Below are positions 1-6,170 of a DNA stretch of 6,578 nt, piece by piece. A program made the position numbers and the translations under genes. Source of the DNA: Anaerotignum sp. (GTDB lineage Bacteria; Bacillota; Clostridia; Lachnospirales; Anaerotignaceae); the NCBI GenBank assembly GCA_020024395.1, contig JAHHTV010000086.1, positions 1 to 6,578 on the forward strand. Reading direction: 5' to 3'. The stretch's first letter is position 1. Each line of letters opens with the position of its first letter. The notes beneath the pieces were generated by a model. The model was not told the DNA's origin and did no database searches. It saw only the letters and a program-made list of their open reading frames with translations.

Positions 1-639
1 ATCAGAAATATCTTGCTGTTTGTTTGCAATAGTAATACGTTCATTTTTTATCAAATCAGTAACATCGATATTTGCGTTAATATATTTTTTGCTTTCCAGA
101 TTATCAATATGTAATTCACTCATATGAATTTCACTTTGTTTGATGTGGACTTCATTTTCTGCTTGGATTTGTAATGTAGAAATTTGTTCGATTTGTTTGA
201 CATCACTGGAAATATTTGCGAGATGGTTCATATTTTGTAATTGTGCATCTTCTTTTGAAATATTTTTTTGTTTGGGTTTTTCTTTTTCATTTTGGTTTGT
301 GGCTTGTTGTGTTTGTTGTGCATACAAATCAGAAATTTGTTTGTCAATATCTTTGATTTGCTGTTCATAGACATCTGTCATGGCTTTTAATATTTCGCCA
401 TCTATACCAGTTTCTTTGGACTGACTGAGTAATTCATTTTTATGTTGTATGATAGCGTCTTTTTGTTTACTTAATTCATCTATCATTTGCATCATTTTTC
501 CTTGTGGAGATATGGAAACGCTATCTCGGTTTGTTCGTTTTAAAGCTGGATTTGCATGATGTTGTATACTACGATTGATACTACCAATGTTTAATATATT
601 ATTTTTTGGTTGTATTGCAGTTGCTGCATGGATATACAT
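1..639 (-). CDS. Coiled-coil protein of unknown function with FlgM-like N-terminal motif (partial, C-terminus beyond window)
   Basis: This is an uninterrupted reading frame of 213 codons that runs off the left edge. It starts at an ATG (639-637, minus strand) preceded by a strong AAGGAGGGGGAT ribosome site with about 5 bases spacing, so the start is well supported. The protein has no signal peptide or membrane segment. Residues 1-38 look unstructured. Residues 39-48 read DSVSISPQGK, which resembles the short D-x-V-x-I-S-x-x-(A/G)-K motif in the N-terminal part of FlgM anti-sigma factors. Residues 49-110 are hydrophilic with hydrophobic residues at heptad-like spacing (coiled coil likely), broken by IDGE near 79-82. 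Residues 108-130 are a Gln/Lys/Glu-rich linker. From about 131 a second helical, Ile/Gln/Glu-rich part begins. Leucine is mostly TTA, unlike the plus-strand genes. I do not recognise a named family. A cytoplasmic structural or regulatory role is inference only. Confidence 0.85.
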   Translation of the reverse strand, partial: MYIHAATAIQPKNNILNIGSINRSIQHHANPALKRTNRDSVSISPQGKMMQMIDELSKQKDAIIQHKNELLSQSKETGIDGEILKAMTDVYEQQIKDIDKQISDLYAQQTQQATNQNEKEKPKQKNISKEDAQLQNMNHLANISSDVKQIEQISTLQIQAENEVHIKQSEIHMSELHIDNLESKKYINANIDVTDLIKNERITIANKQQDISD

Positions 640-677
640 AATCCCCCTCCTTATTAGAAAAATTCTTCTTTAATAAT

Positions 678-705
678 ACATCGACAAAATAGGTAGAAAA
701 GTTTA
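678..705 (-). promoter_or_regulatory. Candidate sigma-28 (SigD)-like promoter for the left gene
   Basis: On the minus strand TAAA (705-702) is followed after 16 bases by GTCGATGT (685-678). The Bacillus SigD consensus is TAAA, 14-16 bases, GCCGATAT, so the -35 is complete and the -10 matches 6 of 8 with the CGAT core intact. The expected transcript start, near 670, would give a leader of about 30 bases before the ATG at 639, which is sensible geometry. In AT-rich DNA the TAAA part is cheap, so the weight rests on the CGAT core and the spacing. An alternative is a sigma-A promoter using TATTAT (677-672) without a good -35. Confidence 0.4.
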
Positions 706-742
706 GTAAAAAGTGAAAAATAATCAACCCATTCTCAAAGAA

Positions 743-777
743 TTGACATGGTCGTATGATTTGAAATATGATATAAT
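743..777 (+). promoter_or_regulatory. Sigma-A type promoter with two overlapping -10 boxes, driving the rightward operon
   Basis: A perfect -35 TTGACA (743-748) is followed after 18 bases by TATGAT (767-772), a good -10. A perfect TATAAT (772-777) overlaps its last base and carries the extended -10 dinucleotide TG at 769-770 (TGaTATAAT), which can work without a -35. Transcription would start around 780-785, giving a leader of about 40 bases before the ATG at 821. No operator-like inverted repeat or riboswitch-size leader is present. This is the only promoter I see for the genes to its right. Confidence 0.75.
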
Positions 778-820
778 GACAAAAAGAGGGTATACAGTTT
801 TGGAAAACAAGGAGTAAGAT

Positions 821-2461
821 ATGAAAAAAAGAATAAAAAAGATATATAGTGTTTTTTTGGCAGGTGTGATTGGGATTGGTATGACACAATCTGTGTTAGC
901 ACATGATATCCCTGACATGGTGGAAATTGGTTTGGAATCTGTATGTAAAAATGTACGTACAGCAACCATAAATACCACAAATTTGACCATTGGAACATTG
1001 GCAAATGATAAATTTCAAGAATATGGTAGTATACAAGCGGCAAATGGATTTCAGGTGACGGCTATACAAGGGGAATTGGTACAGATATCCAGAAGATTTT
1101 CCAAAAATGAAGCAGAGAGCTTGGCAAGTAATATGCAAAATATGGGTATGAAAGCAGTATTAGGGTATTTGGGAAATGATGACTGGACAGTATATATACA
1201 AAACAGTTCAGTAGCAGATGTGGAACAGAAAAGTAATGAACATGCAGAACGTGTGACAGGATTTGTGGGGATTGGACTACAAAATGGAAATCAGATGGTT
1301 TTGATTGTAAGAGATACGGTACAATATGCATTTGGTGGCACAGATAAAGAAAATACATTTTCTATCAATCATAAAGTATATCGTGGGTATTTGAAATTTG
1401 AACAAAAAGCAAGTGCAATTACCGCAGTGAATGTGGTGGATTTGGAAGAATATATATATGGCGTTGTGCCGGCAGAAATGCCTGTATCTTATGGATTGGA
1501 AGCATTAAAAGCACAGGCTTTGGCAGCCAGAACATATGCAGCATACACCACACATAATCATCAAAATAATCAATATGAAATGTGTGATACCATACATTGT
1601 CAAGTGTATAAAGGATATGGCATTGAAAATGAAACATCTAATAAAGCCATAGATGATACAGAAGGTATGGTGATATATTATAATGGCAGTCCCATAGAAG
1701 CTGTATTTTCTGCATCAACAGGTGGTTATACAGAAAATAGTGAAAATGTGTGGAATGCAGAAGTACCTTATTTAAGAGCGGTACCAGAATTGGCAGAATA
1801 TACAAATAATCCTTGGACAAAAACAGTGACGCTTTCAGAATTGAACAATTTAACAAAGAAACAAGGCAATGATATTGGAAATGTACAAGATATTGTGATT
1901 ACAAAATTGTCAACAGGTGGACGTGTACAAGAAATGAAAATTGTGGGTAGTGCAGGTGAAAAAGTATTGACAAAAGAAAATATCCGTACATATTTTTCGC
2001 CTGTGTGTGGTAGTCTGCCAAGTAAAATGTTTACCATAAATGGAAAAGGTGGGAAAATTGGTGTGTATGAGGGAAAATACACAGGAGATGAACCACAAAC
2101 ACCACCACCAGCGGAACCACCAAAAACACCAACAACAGAAGTGACACAAAAAGAAAGTTCTTTGACAGAAGCGGCACAAAAGGGTATTGTTGCAAAAACA
2201 GAAGGTACACTGTCTATGATGAATGGCAAAACCATTGGTAAAACAAAAAATGGTGGTTTGATACCTGCGGCTTCTGATGCATATACCGTTTACGATGTAA
2301 ATATCAGTACAGTGGCAAATGGGAAGTTTGTATTTGCAGGCGTTGGCAATGGGCATGGCGTTGGTTTAAGTCAAAATGGTGCAAAAGGTATGGCAGATAT
2401 GGGATATACGTATGACCAGATTATCAAACACTATTATACAGGTGTTACCATTGAGAGGTGA
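821..2461 (+). CDS. Exported SpoIID/LytB-family peptidoglycan glycan-strand lytic enzyme
   Basis: 546 residues; the ATG has AAGGAG (809-814) 6 bases upstream. A Sec signal peptide is clear: basic KKRIKK, a hydrophobic core at 9-21, and a likely type I cleavage after VLA (25-27). Residues about 76-150 have a SPOR-like alternation of strand and helix, a tentative reading. The SpoIID domain starts near 186. YGVVPAEMP (213-221) includes E219, equivalent to the catalytic glutamate of SpoIID, and is followed by EALKAQALAARTYA (227-240). A Cys-x3-His-Cys cluster (C255, H259, C260) lies where the clostridial SpoIID zinc site is found. STGGYTE is at 299-305, and the C-terminal signature GHGVGLSQNGA is at 511-521, ending in HYYTGV. 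SpoIID cleaves glycan strands stripped of stem peptides, outside the membrane. The protein is much longer than sporulation SpoIID (about 340 residues), partly through a Pro/Thr/Lys-rich insert around 420-470. With a sigma-A promoter, it is more likely a vegetative LytB-like paralogue than the engulfment protein itself. Confidence 0.93.
   Translation: MKKRIKKIYSVFLAGVIGIGMTQSVLAHDIPDMVEIGLESVCKNVRTATINTTNLTIGTLANDKFQEYGSIQAANGFQVTAIQGELVQISRRFSKNEAESLASNMQNMGMKAVLGYLGNDDWTVYIQNSSVADVEQKSNEHAERVTGFVGIGLQNGNQMVLIVRDTVQYAFGGTDKENTFSINHKVYRGYLKFEQKASAITAVNVVDLEEYIYGVVPAEMPVSYGLEALKAQALAARTYAAYTTHNHQNNQYEMCDTIHCQVYKGYGIENETSNKAIDDTEGMVIYYNGSPIEAVFSASTGGYTENSENVWNAEVPYLRAVPELAEYTNNPWTKTVTLSELNNLTKKQGNDIGNVQDIVITKLSTGGRVQEMKIVGSAGEKVLTKENIRTYFSPVCGSLPSKMFTINGKGGKIGVYEGKYTGDEPQTPPPAEPPKTPTTEVTQKESSLTEAAQKGIVAKTEGTLSMMNGKTIGKTKNGGLIPAASDAYTVYDVNISTVANGKFVFAGVGNGHGVGLSQNGAKGMADMGYTYDQIIKHYYTGVTIER
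2455..2461 (+). promoter_or_regulatory. Ribosome binding site inside the end of the SpoIID-like gene
   Basis: GAGGTGA lies within the last codons and stop of the upstream gene. It sits 5 bases before ATG 2467, 2 bases before ATG 2464, and overlaps the possible GTG start at 2458. The site before rarA has the same GAGGTGA with 6 bases to its ATG, which favours 2467 as the real start. Its position implies translational coupling with the SpoIID-like gene. Confidence 0.65.
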
Positions 2462-2466
2462 GCATG

Positions 2467-2718
2467 ATGGATTTTATCACATTTATACAATCAAAAAAAG
2501 GTTGGCAAGATAGCAAAGGCAATGTGGTTTCGTTTTCTGATAAAGATTTGCAGGGTAATCAAACAGAGGGTTGTTGGATTTATTTGGATGAAGGGTTTCG
2601 TTGTGGTGGTATGTGCCGCAATGTGGCTGCAAAAAAAGAAGTGATACAACAAGCATTGCTGGGTTGTGGTAAAACAGAATTATGGGAAATGATAGAAAAT
2701 GACTGGAAAGAAGGATAA
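2467..2718 (+). CDS. Small Cys-containing protein of unknown function
   Basis: 83 residues from ATG 2467; ATG 2464 or GTG 2458 (a 4-base GTGA overlap with the gene before) would add 1 or 3 residues, but the GAGGTGA ribosome site fits 2467 best. It is soluble, with no signal peptide or membrane segment. From the 2467 start there are four cysteines, at 36, 46, 50 and 67, in the contexts EGCWIY, FRCGGMCRN and LGCGK. The CGGMC spacing (C-x3-C) is not a standard zinc ribbon, although metal or redox chemistry is possible. The middle part is Trp/Tyr/Gly-rich and probably beta; the last 30 residues look helical (KKEVIQQALLG, TELWEMIENDW). I do not recognise the family. It is tightly placed between the SpoIID-like gene and the paralogue pair, with its stop directly abutting the next start region, so it is co-expressed with them. 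Confidence 0.8.
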   Translation: MDFITFIQSKKGWQDSKGNVVSFSDKDLQGNQTEGCWIYLDEGFRCGGMCRNVAAKKEVIQQALLGCGKTELWEMIENDWKEG

Positions 2719-2721
2719 ATG

Positions 2722-3024
2722 ATGTATGCAGAAAAATTGACAGAACCACAAATCCGTGAAATTATGGATTTGATTTCTGATGATGGCAATGTACAAGTAT
2801 TGCAAATTCGAACATATAACAATGACTTTGATGATTGTACAGAATTTTCAAAATATCCAGAAGTCAAAGCGATGTTTCAAGAAACAGAAGAAACATATCG
2901 CTTATACGATTATATGATACAAGGATTTCAAAAAGCAGGTGCAGGCTCTGAATATATTTATCGGAAAAAAATGCTGGAATATTTCGGAGAACAATATGCC
3001 ATTGATTTTTTATTGGAACATTGA
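2722..3024 (+). CDS. Small acidic protein of unknown function, first of a tandem paralogue pair
   Basis: 100 residues. Two ATGs lie in tandem at 2719 and 2722. AAGGA (2711-2715) is 6 bases from the second but only 3 from the first, and starting at 2722 lines the N-terminus up with its downstream paralogue (MYAEKL against MFVKRL), so 2722 is preferred. The protein is soluble, acidic and mainly helical: an N-terminal helix with EPQIREIMDLISDD, a middle with about 11 residues more than the paralogue, and a conserved C-terminal block IYRKKMLEYFG-x2-YA-x3-LL (78-98). The final 45 residues match the paralogue at 24 positions without gaps. I know no named family for it. It lies in the same operon as the SpoIID-like gene and queA, but nothing in the sequence links it to wall or tRNA work. 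Confidence 0.82.
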   Translation: MYAEKLTEPQIREIMDLISDDGNVQVLQIRTYNNDFDDCTEFSKYPEVKAMFQETEETYRLYDYMIQGFQKAGAGSEYIYRKKMLEYFGEQYAIDFLLEH

Positions 3025-3042
3025 AAGAAAAGAGGCGTAACC

Positions 3043-3312
3043 ATGTTTGTCAAACGATTACGAGATGACCAGATTTCAGATTTGATGCAAGAAATATCAG
3101 ATATTGATGCACAGGTGACAGATATTCGTAGACCATATACTGACCCAGAAGTGACAGTGTTGTCACAAGATATGGAAGAACATTATGTGTTGCATGATTA
3201 TGATATTGAGGGGTTTGAGTATTTGCCCAGTGATGCAACAAAAATTTATAGAAAGAAAATGCTGGAATATTTCGGCATAGAATATGCTTTACATTATTTA
3301 TTGAAAAAATGA
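3043..3312 (+). CDS. Small acidic protein of unknown function, second of a tandem paralogue pair
   Basis: 89 residues; the ATG has AGAGG (3031-3035) 7 bases upstream, and the gap from the previous stop is 18 bases. It is a shorter version of the protein before it. The N-terminal helix (DDQISDLMQEISD) matches DxQIxxxMxxIS, the middle is shortened, and the C-terminal block DYDIEGF ... IYRKKMLEYFG-x2-YA-x3-LL is kept (residues about 52-87). It has no cysteine, signal peptide or membrane segment. Its stop codon TGA is part of the TGAGGA ribosome site of queA, so the two are probably translationally coupled. The function is unknown, and a binding or regulatory role is only a guess from its small size and duplication. 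Confidence 0.82.
   Translation: MFVKRLRDDQISDLMQEISDIDAQVTDIRRPYTDPEVTVLSQDMEEHYVLHDYDIEGFEYLPSDATKIYRKKMLEYFGIEYALHYLLKK
3256..3275 (+). repeat. 20-base exact direct repeat shared by the paralogue pair (other copy 2968-2987)
   Basis: The bases coding for K-M-L-E-Y-F-G are identical over 20 positions at 2968-2987 and 3256-3275, in the same frame. Both copies use CTG for Leu and TTC for Phe, which are uncommon choices in this window. The repeat therefore reflects a shared origin or gene conversion rather than only protein constraint. It is part of coding sequence and not a mobile-element repeat. Confidence 0.7.
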
Positions 3313-3324
3313 GGAATGAAATAG

Positions 3325-4359
3325 ATGAAAACACATGATTTTTATTTTGATTTACCAGAAGAATTGATTGCACAAGAACCATTGGCAGACAGAGCATCTT
3401 CTAGACTTTTAGTAACAGACAAAACAACAGGCAATATGGAGCATAGACATTTTCGGGATATCAAAGAATATTTGCGAAAAGGCGATTGTTTGGTTATCAA
3501 TAATACAAGAGTGTTGCCTGCAAGATTATATGGGGAACGTGTTGGCACAGGTGCAGGGATTGAAGTGTTGCTTTTGGTGAGAAAATCCATAGATACTTGG
3601 GAAGTTTTGGTGCGACCAGGCAAAAAAGCACGTGTTGGTGACAAAATATCATTTGGGAATGGAAAATTGGTCGCAGAAGTGTTGGAAGTGATTGAAGGCG
3701 GCAATCGTATCATGCGATTTACTTATGAAGGTGTGTTTGAAACGGTGCTGGAAGAATTGGGAGAAATGCCATTGCCACCATATATTACACATCGGTTGGA
3801 GGACAAAGAACGGTATCAAACCGTGTATGCAGAACATGATGGCTCTGCAGCAGCACCAACCGCAGGTTTGCACTTTACACCAGAATTGTTGCAAGAATTA
3901 CAAGATATGGGTGTAAAAATTGCACATGTGACATTACACGTTGGGCTTGGTACATTCCGCCCTGTAAAAGCAGAAAATATTTTAGACCATGAAATGCATG
4001 CAGAATATTATGTGGTAGAGCCAGAACAGGCAGAAATTATCAACCAGACAAAAAAGGAATGTGGGCGTGTGATTAGTGTTGGCACAACCAGTACCAGAAC
4101 ATTGGAGTCTGTGGCAGATGAAAATGGTGTCATACATGCAGGAAGTGGTTGGACAAGTATTTTTATATATCCGGGATATACATTCAAAGCCATTGATGGT
4201 ATGATTACAAATTTTCATTTGCCAGAGTCTACATTGATTATGTTGGTTTCTGCGTTGATGGGAAAAGATTTGACCATGAAAGTATATGAAGAAGCTGTCA
4301 AAGAAAGATATCGCTTTTTCTCGTTTGGTGATGCATGTTTATTTTTGGCAAAGCCTTAA
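3325..4359 (+). CDS. queA: tRNA preQ1(34) S-adenosylmethionine ribosyltransferase-isomerase QueA
   Basis: 344 residues, the usual QueA length (about 340-356), complete, with TGAGGA (3310-3315) 9 bases before the ATG. The enzyme transfers and isomerises the ribosyl part of S-adenosylmethionine onto preQ1 already placed at the wobble position 34 of tRNAs for Asp, Asn, His and Tyr, giving epoxyqueuosine; it acts in the cytoplasm. Family blocks seen in order are [20 protein letters not shown] (10-29), [10 protein letters not shown] (59-68), VRPGKKA (96-102), MPLPPYI (148-154), [13 protein letters not shown] (173-185), [10 protein letters not shown] (205-214), TTSTRTLES (254-262), and the C-terminal YPGYxFK and TNFHLPxSTLxMLVSA (282-310). 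No key block is missing. Its partner tgt is not in the window. The neighbouring rarA follows after 16 bases with its own ribosome site. Confidence 0.98.
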   Translation: MKTHDFYFDLPEELIAQEPLADRASSRLLVTDKTTGNMEHRHFRDIKEYLRKGDCLVINNTRVLPARLYGERVGTGAGIEVLLLVRKSIDTWEVLVRPGKKARVGDKISFGNGKLVAEVLEVIEGGNRIMRFTYEGVFETVLEELGEMPLPPYITHRLEDKERYQTVYAEHDGSAAAPTAGLHFTPELLQELQDMGVKIAHVTLHVGLGTFRPVKAENILDHEMHAEYYVVEPEQAEIINQTKKECGRVISVGTTSTRTLESVADENGVIHAGSGWTSIFIYPGYTFKAIDGMITNFHLPESTLIMLVSALMGKDLTMKVYEEAVKERYRFFSFGDACLFLAKP

Positions 4360-4375
4360 ATTGAGGTGAATACAA

Positions 4376-5689
4376 ATGGATTTGTTTGAATATAACAGAA
4401 CACAACAACAAGATGCACCATTGGCAGCGAGAATGCGTCCAACAACATTGGAAGAATTTGTTGGGCAAAAACAGATTGTGGGAAAAGATAAATTGTTGTA
4501 TCGTGCGATAAAAGGGGACAGATTGGGTTCTTTATTGTTTTATGGCCCGCCAGGGACAGGAAAAACAACACTAGCAAAAATTATTGCAAATACAACAAAA
4601 AGCGAATTTGTGCAAATCAATGCAACAACCGCAGGTATTAAAGATATGAAAGAAACGGTTGCAAAAGCACAAGATATAAAAGGTATGTATGGCAAAAAAA
4701 CGATATTGTTTATTGATGAAATTCATCGTTTTAACAAAACACAACAAGATACTTTGTTGCCATATGTGGAAGATGGTACATTGATTTTGATTGGTGCAAC
4801 AACGGAAAATCCATATTTTGAAGTCAATCGTGCTTTGGTATCTCGTTCTGTGGTGTTTGCATTGCAACCACTGGATAAAAGGGATATTGTGGATTTGTTA
4901 TATCGTGCGTTGCAAGATACTGAGAAGGGTTTGGGGAAATATCATGCAACCATAACAGAAGAAGCGATATTGTTTTTGGCAGATACTGCAAATGGAGATG
5001 CAAGAACGGCGTTGAATGCACTGGAATTGGCAGTGTTGACAACAGAACCAGACGAAAATGGAAAACTGGAAATTACATTGACGGTAGCAGAGGATTGTAT
5101 ACAAAAACGTGCTTTGCAATATGACAAAGATGGTGACAATCATTATGATACCATATCTGCATTTATCAAAAGTATGAGAGGTTCTGACCCAGATGCAGCA
5201 TTGTATTATTTGGCAAAAATGATTTATGCAGGAGAAGACCCGAAATTTATTGCAAGACGTGTGATTATTTGTGCAGCAGAAGATGTGGGAAATGCTGACC
5301 CGCATGCATTGCAAGTGGCAGTTGCGGCAGCAGAGGCAGTTAATTTTATTGGTATGCCAGAAGGGCGTATTCCTTTGGCACAGGCTGTCACATATGTTGC
5401 TTCAGCACCAAAAAGCAATGCAGCATATATGGGGATTGACAAAGCATTGCAAGATGTCAAAAATATACAAATCAAATGTGTGCCACCACATTTGAGAGAT
5501 GGACATTATAGCGGTAGCCAAAATCTTGGCAATGCGGTTGGATATTTATATGCACATGATTATCCAAATCATTATGTCAAACAGCAATATTTGCCAGATG
5601 AGCTGGTGGGAACAGTATATTATGAGATGAGCGATAATGGCATAGAACAAAGGATGAAAGCATATTTGAAACGATTGAAGGGCGATTAA
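4376..5689 (+). CDS. rarA: RarA/MgsA-type AAA+ ATPase, replication-associated recombination protein
   Basis: 437 residues, full length for the family; the ATG has GAGGTGA (4363-4369) 6 bases upstream. RarA (MgsA in E. coli, YrvN in B. subtilis) is a tetrameric ATPase related to clamp loaders that acts at stalled or gapped replication forks with SSB. Visible motifs: RPTTLEEFVGQ (21-31); Walker A GPPGTGKTT (57-65, K63); Walker B ILFIDEIHRF (110-119, D114 and E115); sensor 1 GATTENP (140-146, N145); arginine finger in VSRSV (R157); sensor 2 region GDARTALN (207-214). The C-terminal part, with MRGSDPDAALYYLAKM, RRVIICAAEDVGNADP and the ending PPHLRDGHY ... GYLYAHDYPNHYVKQQYLPD, is the RarA-specific tetramerisation domain and separates it from RuvB and DnaX. 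All catalytic residues are present. Leucine is overwhelmingly TTG. Confidence 0.97.
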   Translation: MDLFEYNRTQQQDAPLAARMRPTTLEEFVGQKQIVGKDKLLYRAIKGDRLGSLLFYGPPGTGKTTLAKIIANTTKSEFVQINATTAGIKDMKETVAKAQDIKGMYGKKTILFIDEIHRFNKTQQDTLLPYVEDGTLILIGATTENPYFEVNRALVSRSVVFALQPLDKRDIVDLLYRALQDTEKGLGKYHATITEEAILFLADTANGDARTALNALELAVLTTEPDENGKLEITLTVAEDCIQKRALQYDKDGDNHYDTISAFIKSMRGSDPDAALYYLAKMIYAGEDPKFIARRVIICAAEDVGNADPHALQVAVAAAEAVNFIGMPEGRIPLAQAVTYVASAPKSNAAYMGIDKALQDVKNIQIKCVPPHLRDGHYSGSQNLGNAVGYLYAHDYPNHYVKQQYLPDELVGTVYYEMSDNGIEQRMKAYLKRLKGD

Positions 5690-5709
5690 ATATATAAGGG
5701 GGGATATGT

Positions 5710-6156
5710 ATGAAAAAAACAATATGGAGATGGTTATTGGTTGGGATTGTGGCTGTGATTGCTTTTGTGATGTATCCAAATTTGAAAAAAGGCAGTACAG
5801 AAAATTGTGTTTCGACGTTGCAGGAACTTGTTTCTGGTGATACCTATGCAGTGGAAGTGACAGACACAAGTGGCGAAAGTCATGTTGTGGAGGAAGGCAG
5901 AAAAGCACAGCTTGCCCAGCTGATTGTACAAACAATACAAAAAACAGAACAAATACCAGATATGGATGGTGTGCCAACAGTGTCTGTGCGGATGTTTGGC
6001 GGAGAACCAATGACAGAAGTGGTGTTGACGGTGTATGACCAAAAAGAAGAAACGAATTTTGGTATATTGCTTTGGAAAGAACATACATATCCTGTGAAAA
6101 ATTGTGGGGAAATACTGAATTATTTGGCTGAATTGGGATTTTATACAGAGAGATAA
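5710..6156 (+). CDS. Single-pass membrane-anchored protein of unknown function
   Basis: 148 residues. The ATG at 5710 has a G-rich ribosome site, AAGGGGGGA (5696-5704), 5 bases upstream; it lies 20 bases after rarA. The N-terminus KKTIWRW plus the hydrophobic stretch at 8-21 (LLVGIVAVIAFVMY) forms an uncleaved signal anchor or a single transmembrane helix with the rest outside; I see no convincing cleavage site or lipobox. The outer part (24-148) looks like a small alpha/beta domain: a strand-rich YAVEVTDTSGESHVV (46-60), a helix around 65-80, then strands VSVRMFG and EVVLTVYD, a loop, and a C-terminal helix. It holds two cysteines (C33, C132) that could pair as a disulfide. I do not recognise a family; a cell-surface role is inferred only from topology. 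Confidence 0.85.
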   Translation: MKKTIWRWLLVGIVAVIAFVMYPNLKKGSTENCVSTLQELVSGDTYAVEVTDTSGESHVVEEGRKAQLAQLIVQTIQKTEQIPDMDGVPTVSVRMFGGEPMTEVVLTVYDQKEETNFGILLWKEHTYPVKNCGEILNYLAELGFYTER

Positions 6157-6170
6157 AATGTGAGGTGCAT

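Noticed and set aside
140..370. Open plus-strand frame opposite the left coiled-coil gene
   Set aside because: Its Cys/Phe/Ile/Ser-rich content is the antisense reading of CAA/AAA/GAA-rich codons; the minus-strand frame is longer, continuous and has a strong ribosome site.
640..820. Possible riboswitch or attenuator in the divergent intergenic region
   Set aside because: I find no stable stem-loop followed by a T-run; predicted leaders are only about 30-40 bases, too short for a known riboswitch.
1966..1995. TTGACA with 18 bases to TATTTT inside the SpoIID-like gene
   Set aside because: For the same reason: it is coding sequence rich in TTG ACA codon pairs, with no nearby gene start for it to serve.
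2161..2196. TTGACA with 17 bases to TATTGT inside the SpoIID-like gene
   Set aside because: It is internal to coding sequence that is explained by its protein, the -10 matches only 4 of 6, and TTGACA-like words are frequent here because TTG ACA (Leu-Thr) codons are favoured.
1768..2235. Open minus-strand frame of 155 codons inside the SpoIID-like gene
   Set aside because: It mirrors the Pro/Thr-rich part of the real gene (giving Gly/Val/Phe runs), and has no ribosome site or recognisable domain.
2458..2718. GTG at 2458 as start of the small Cys-containing gene
   Set aside because: The GTGA overlap is attractive, but no ribosome site lies upstream of it; GAGGTGA itself covers this codon and is properly spaced for ATG 2467.
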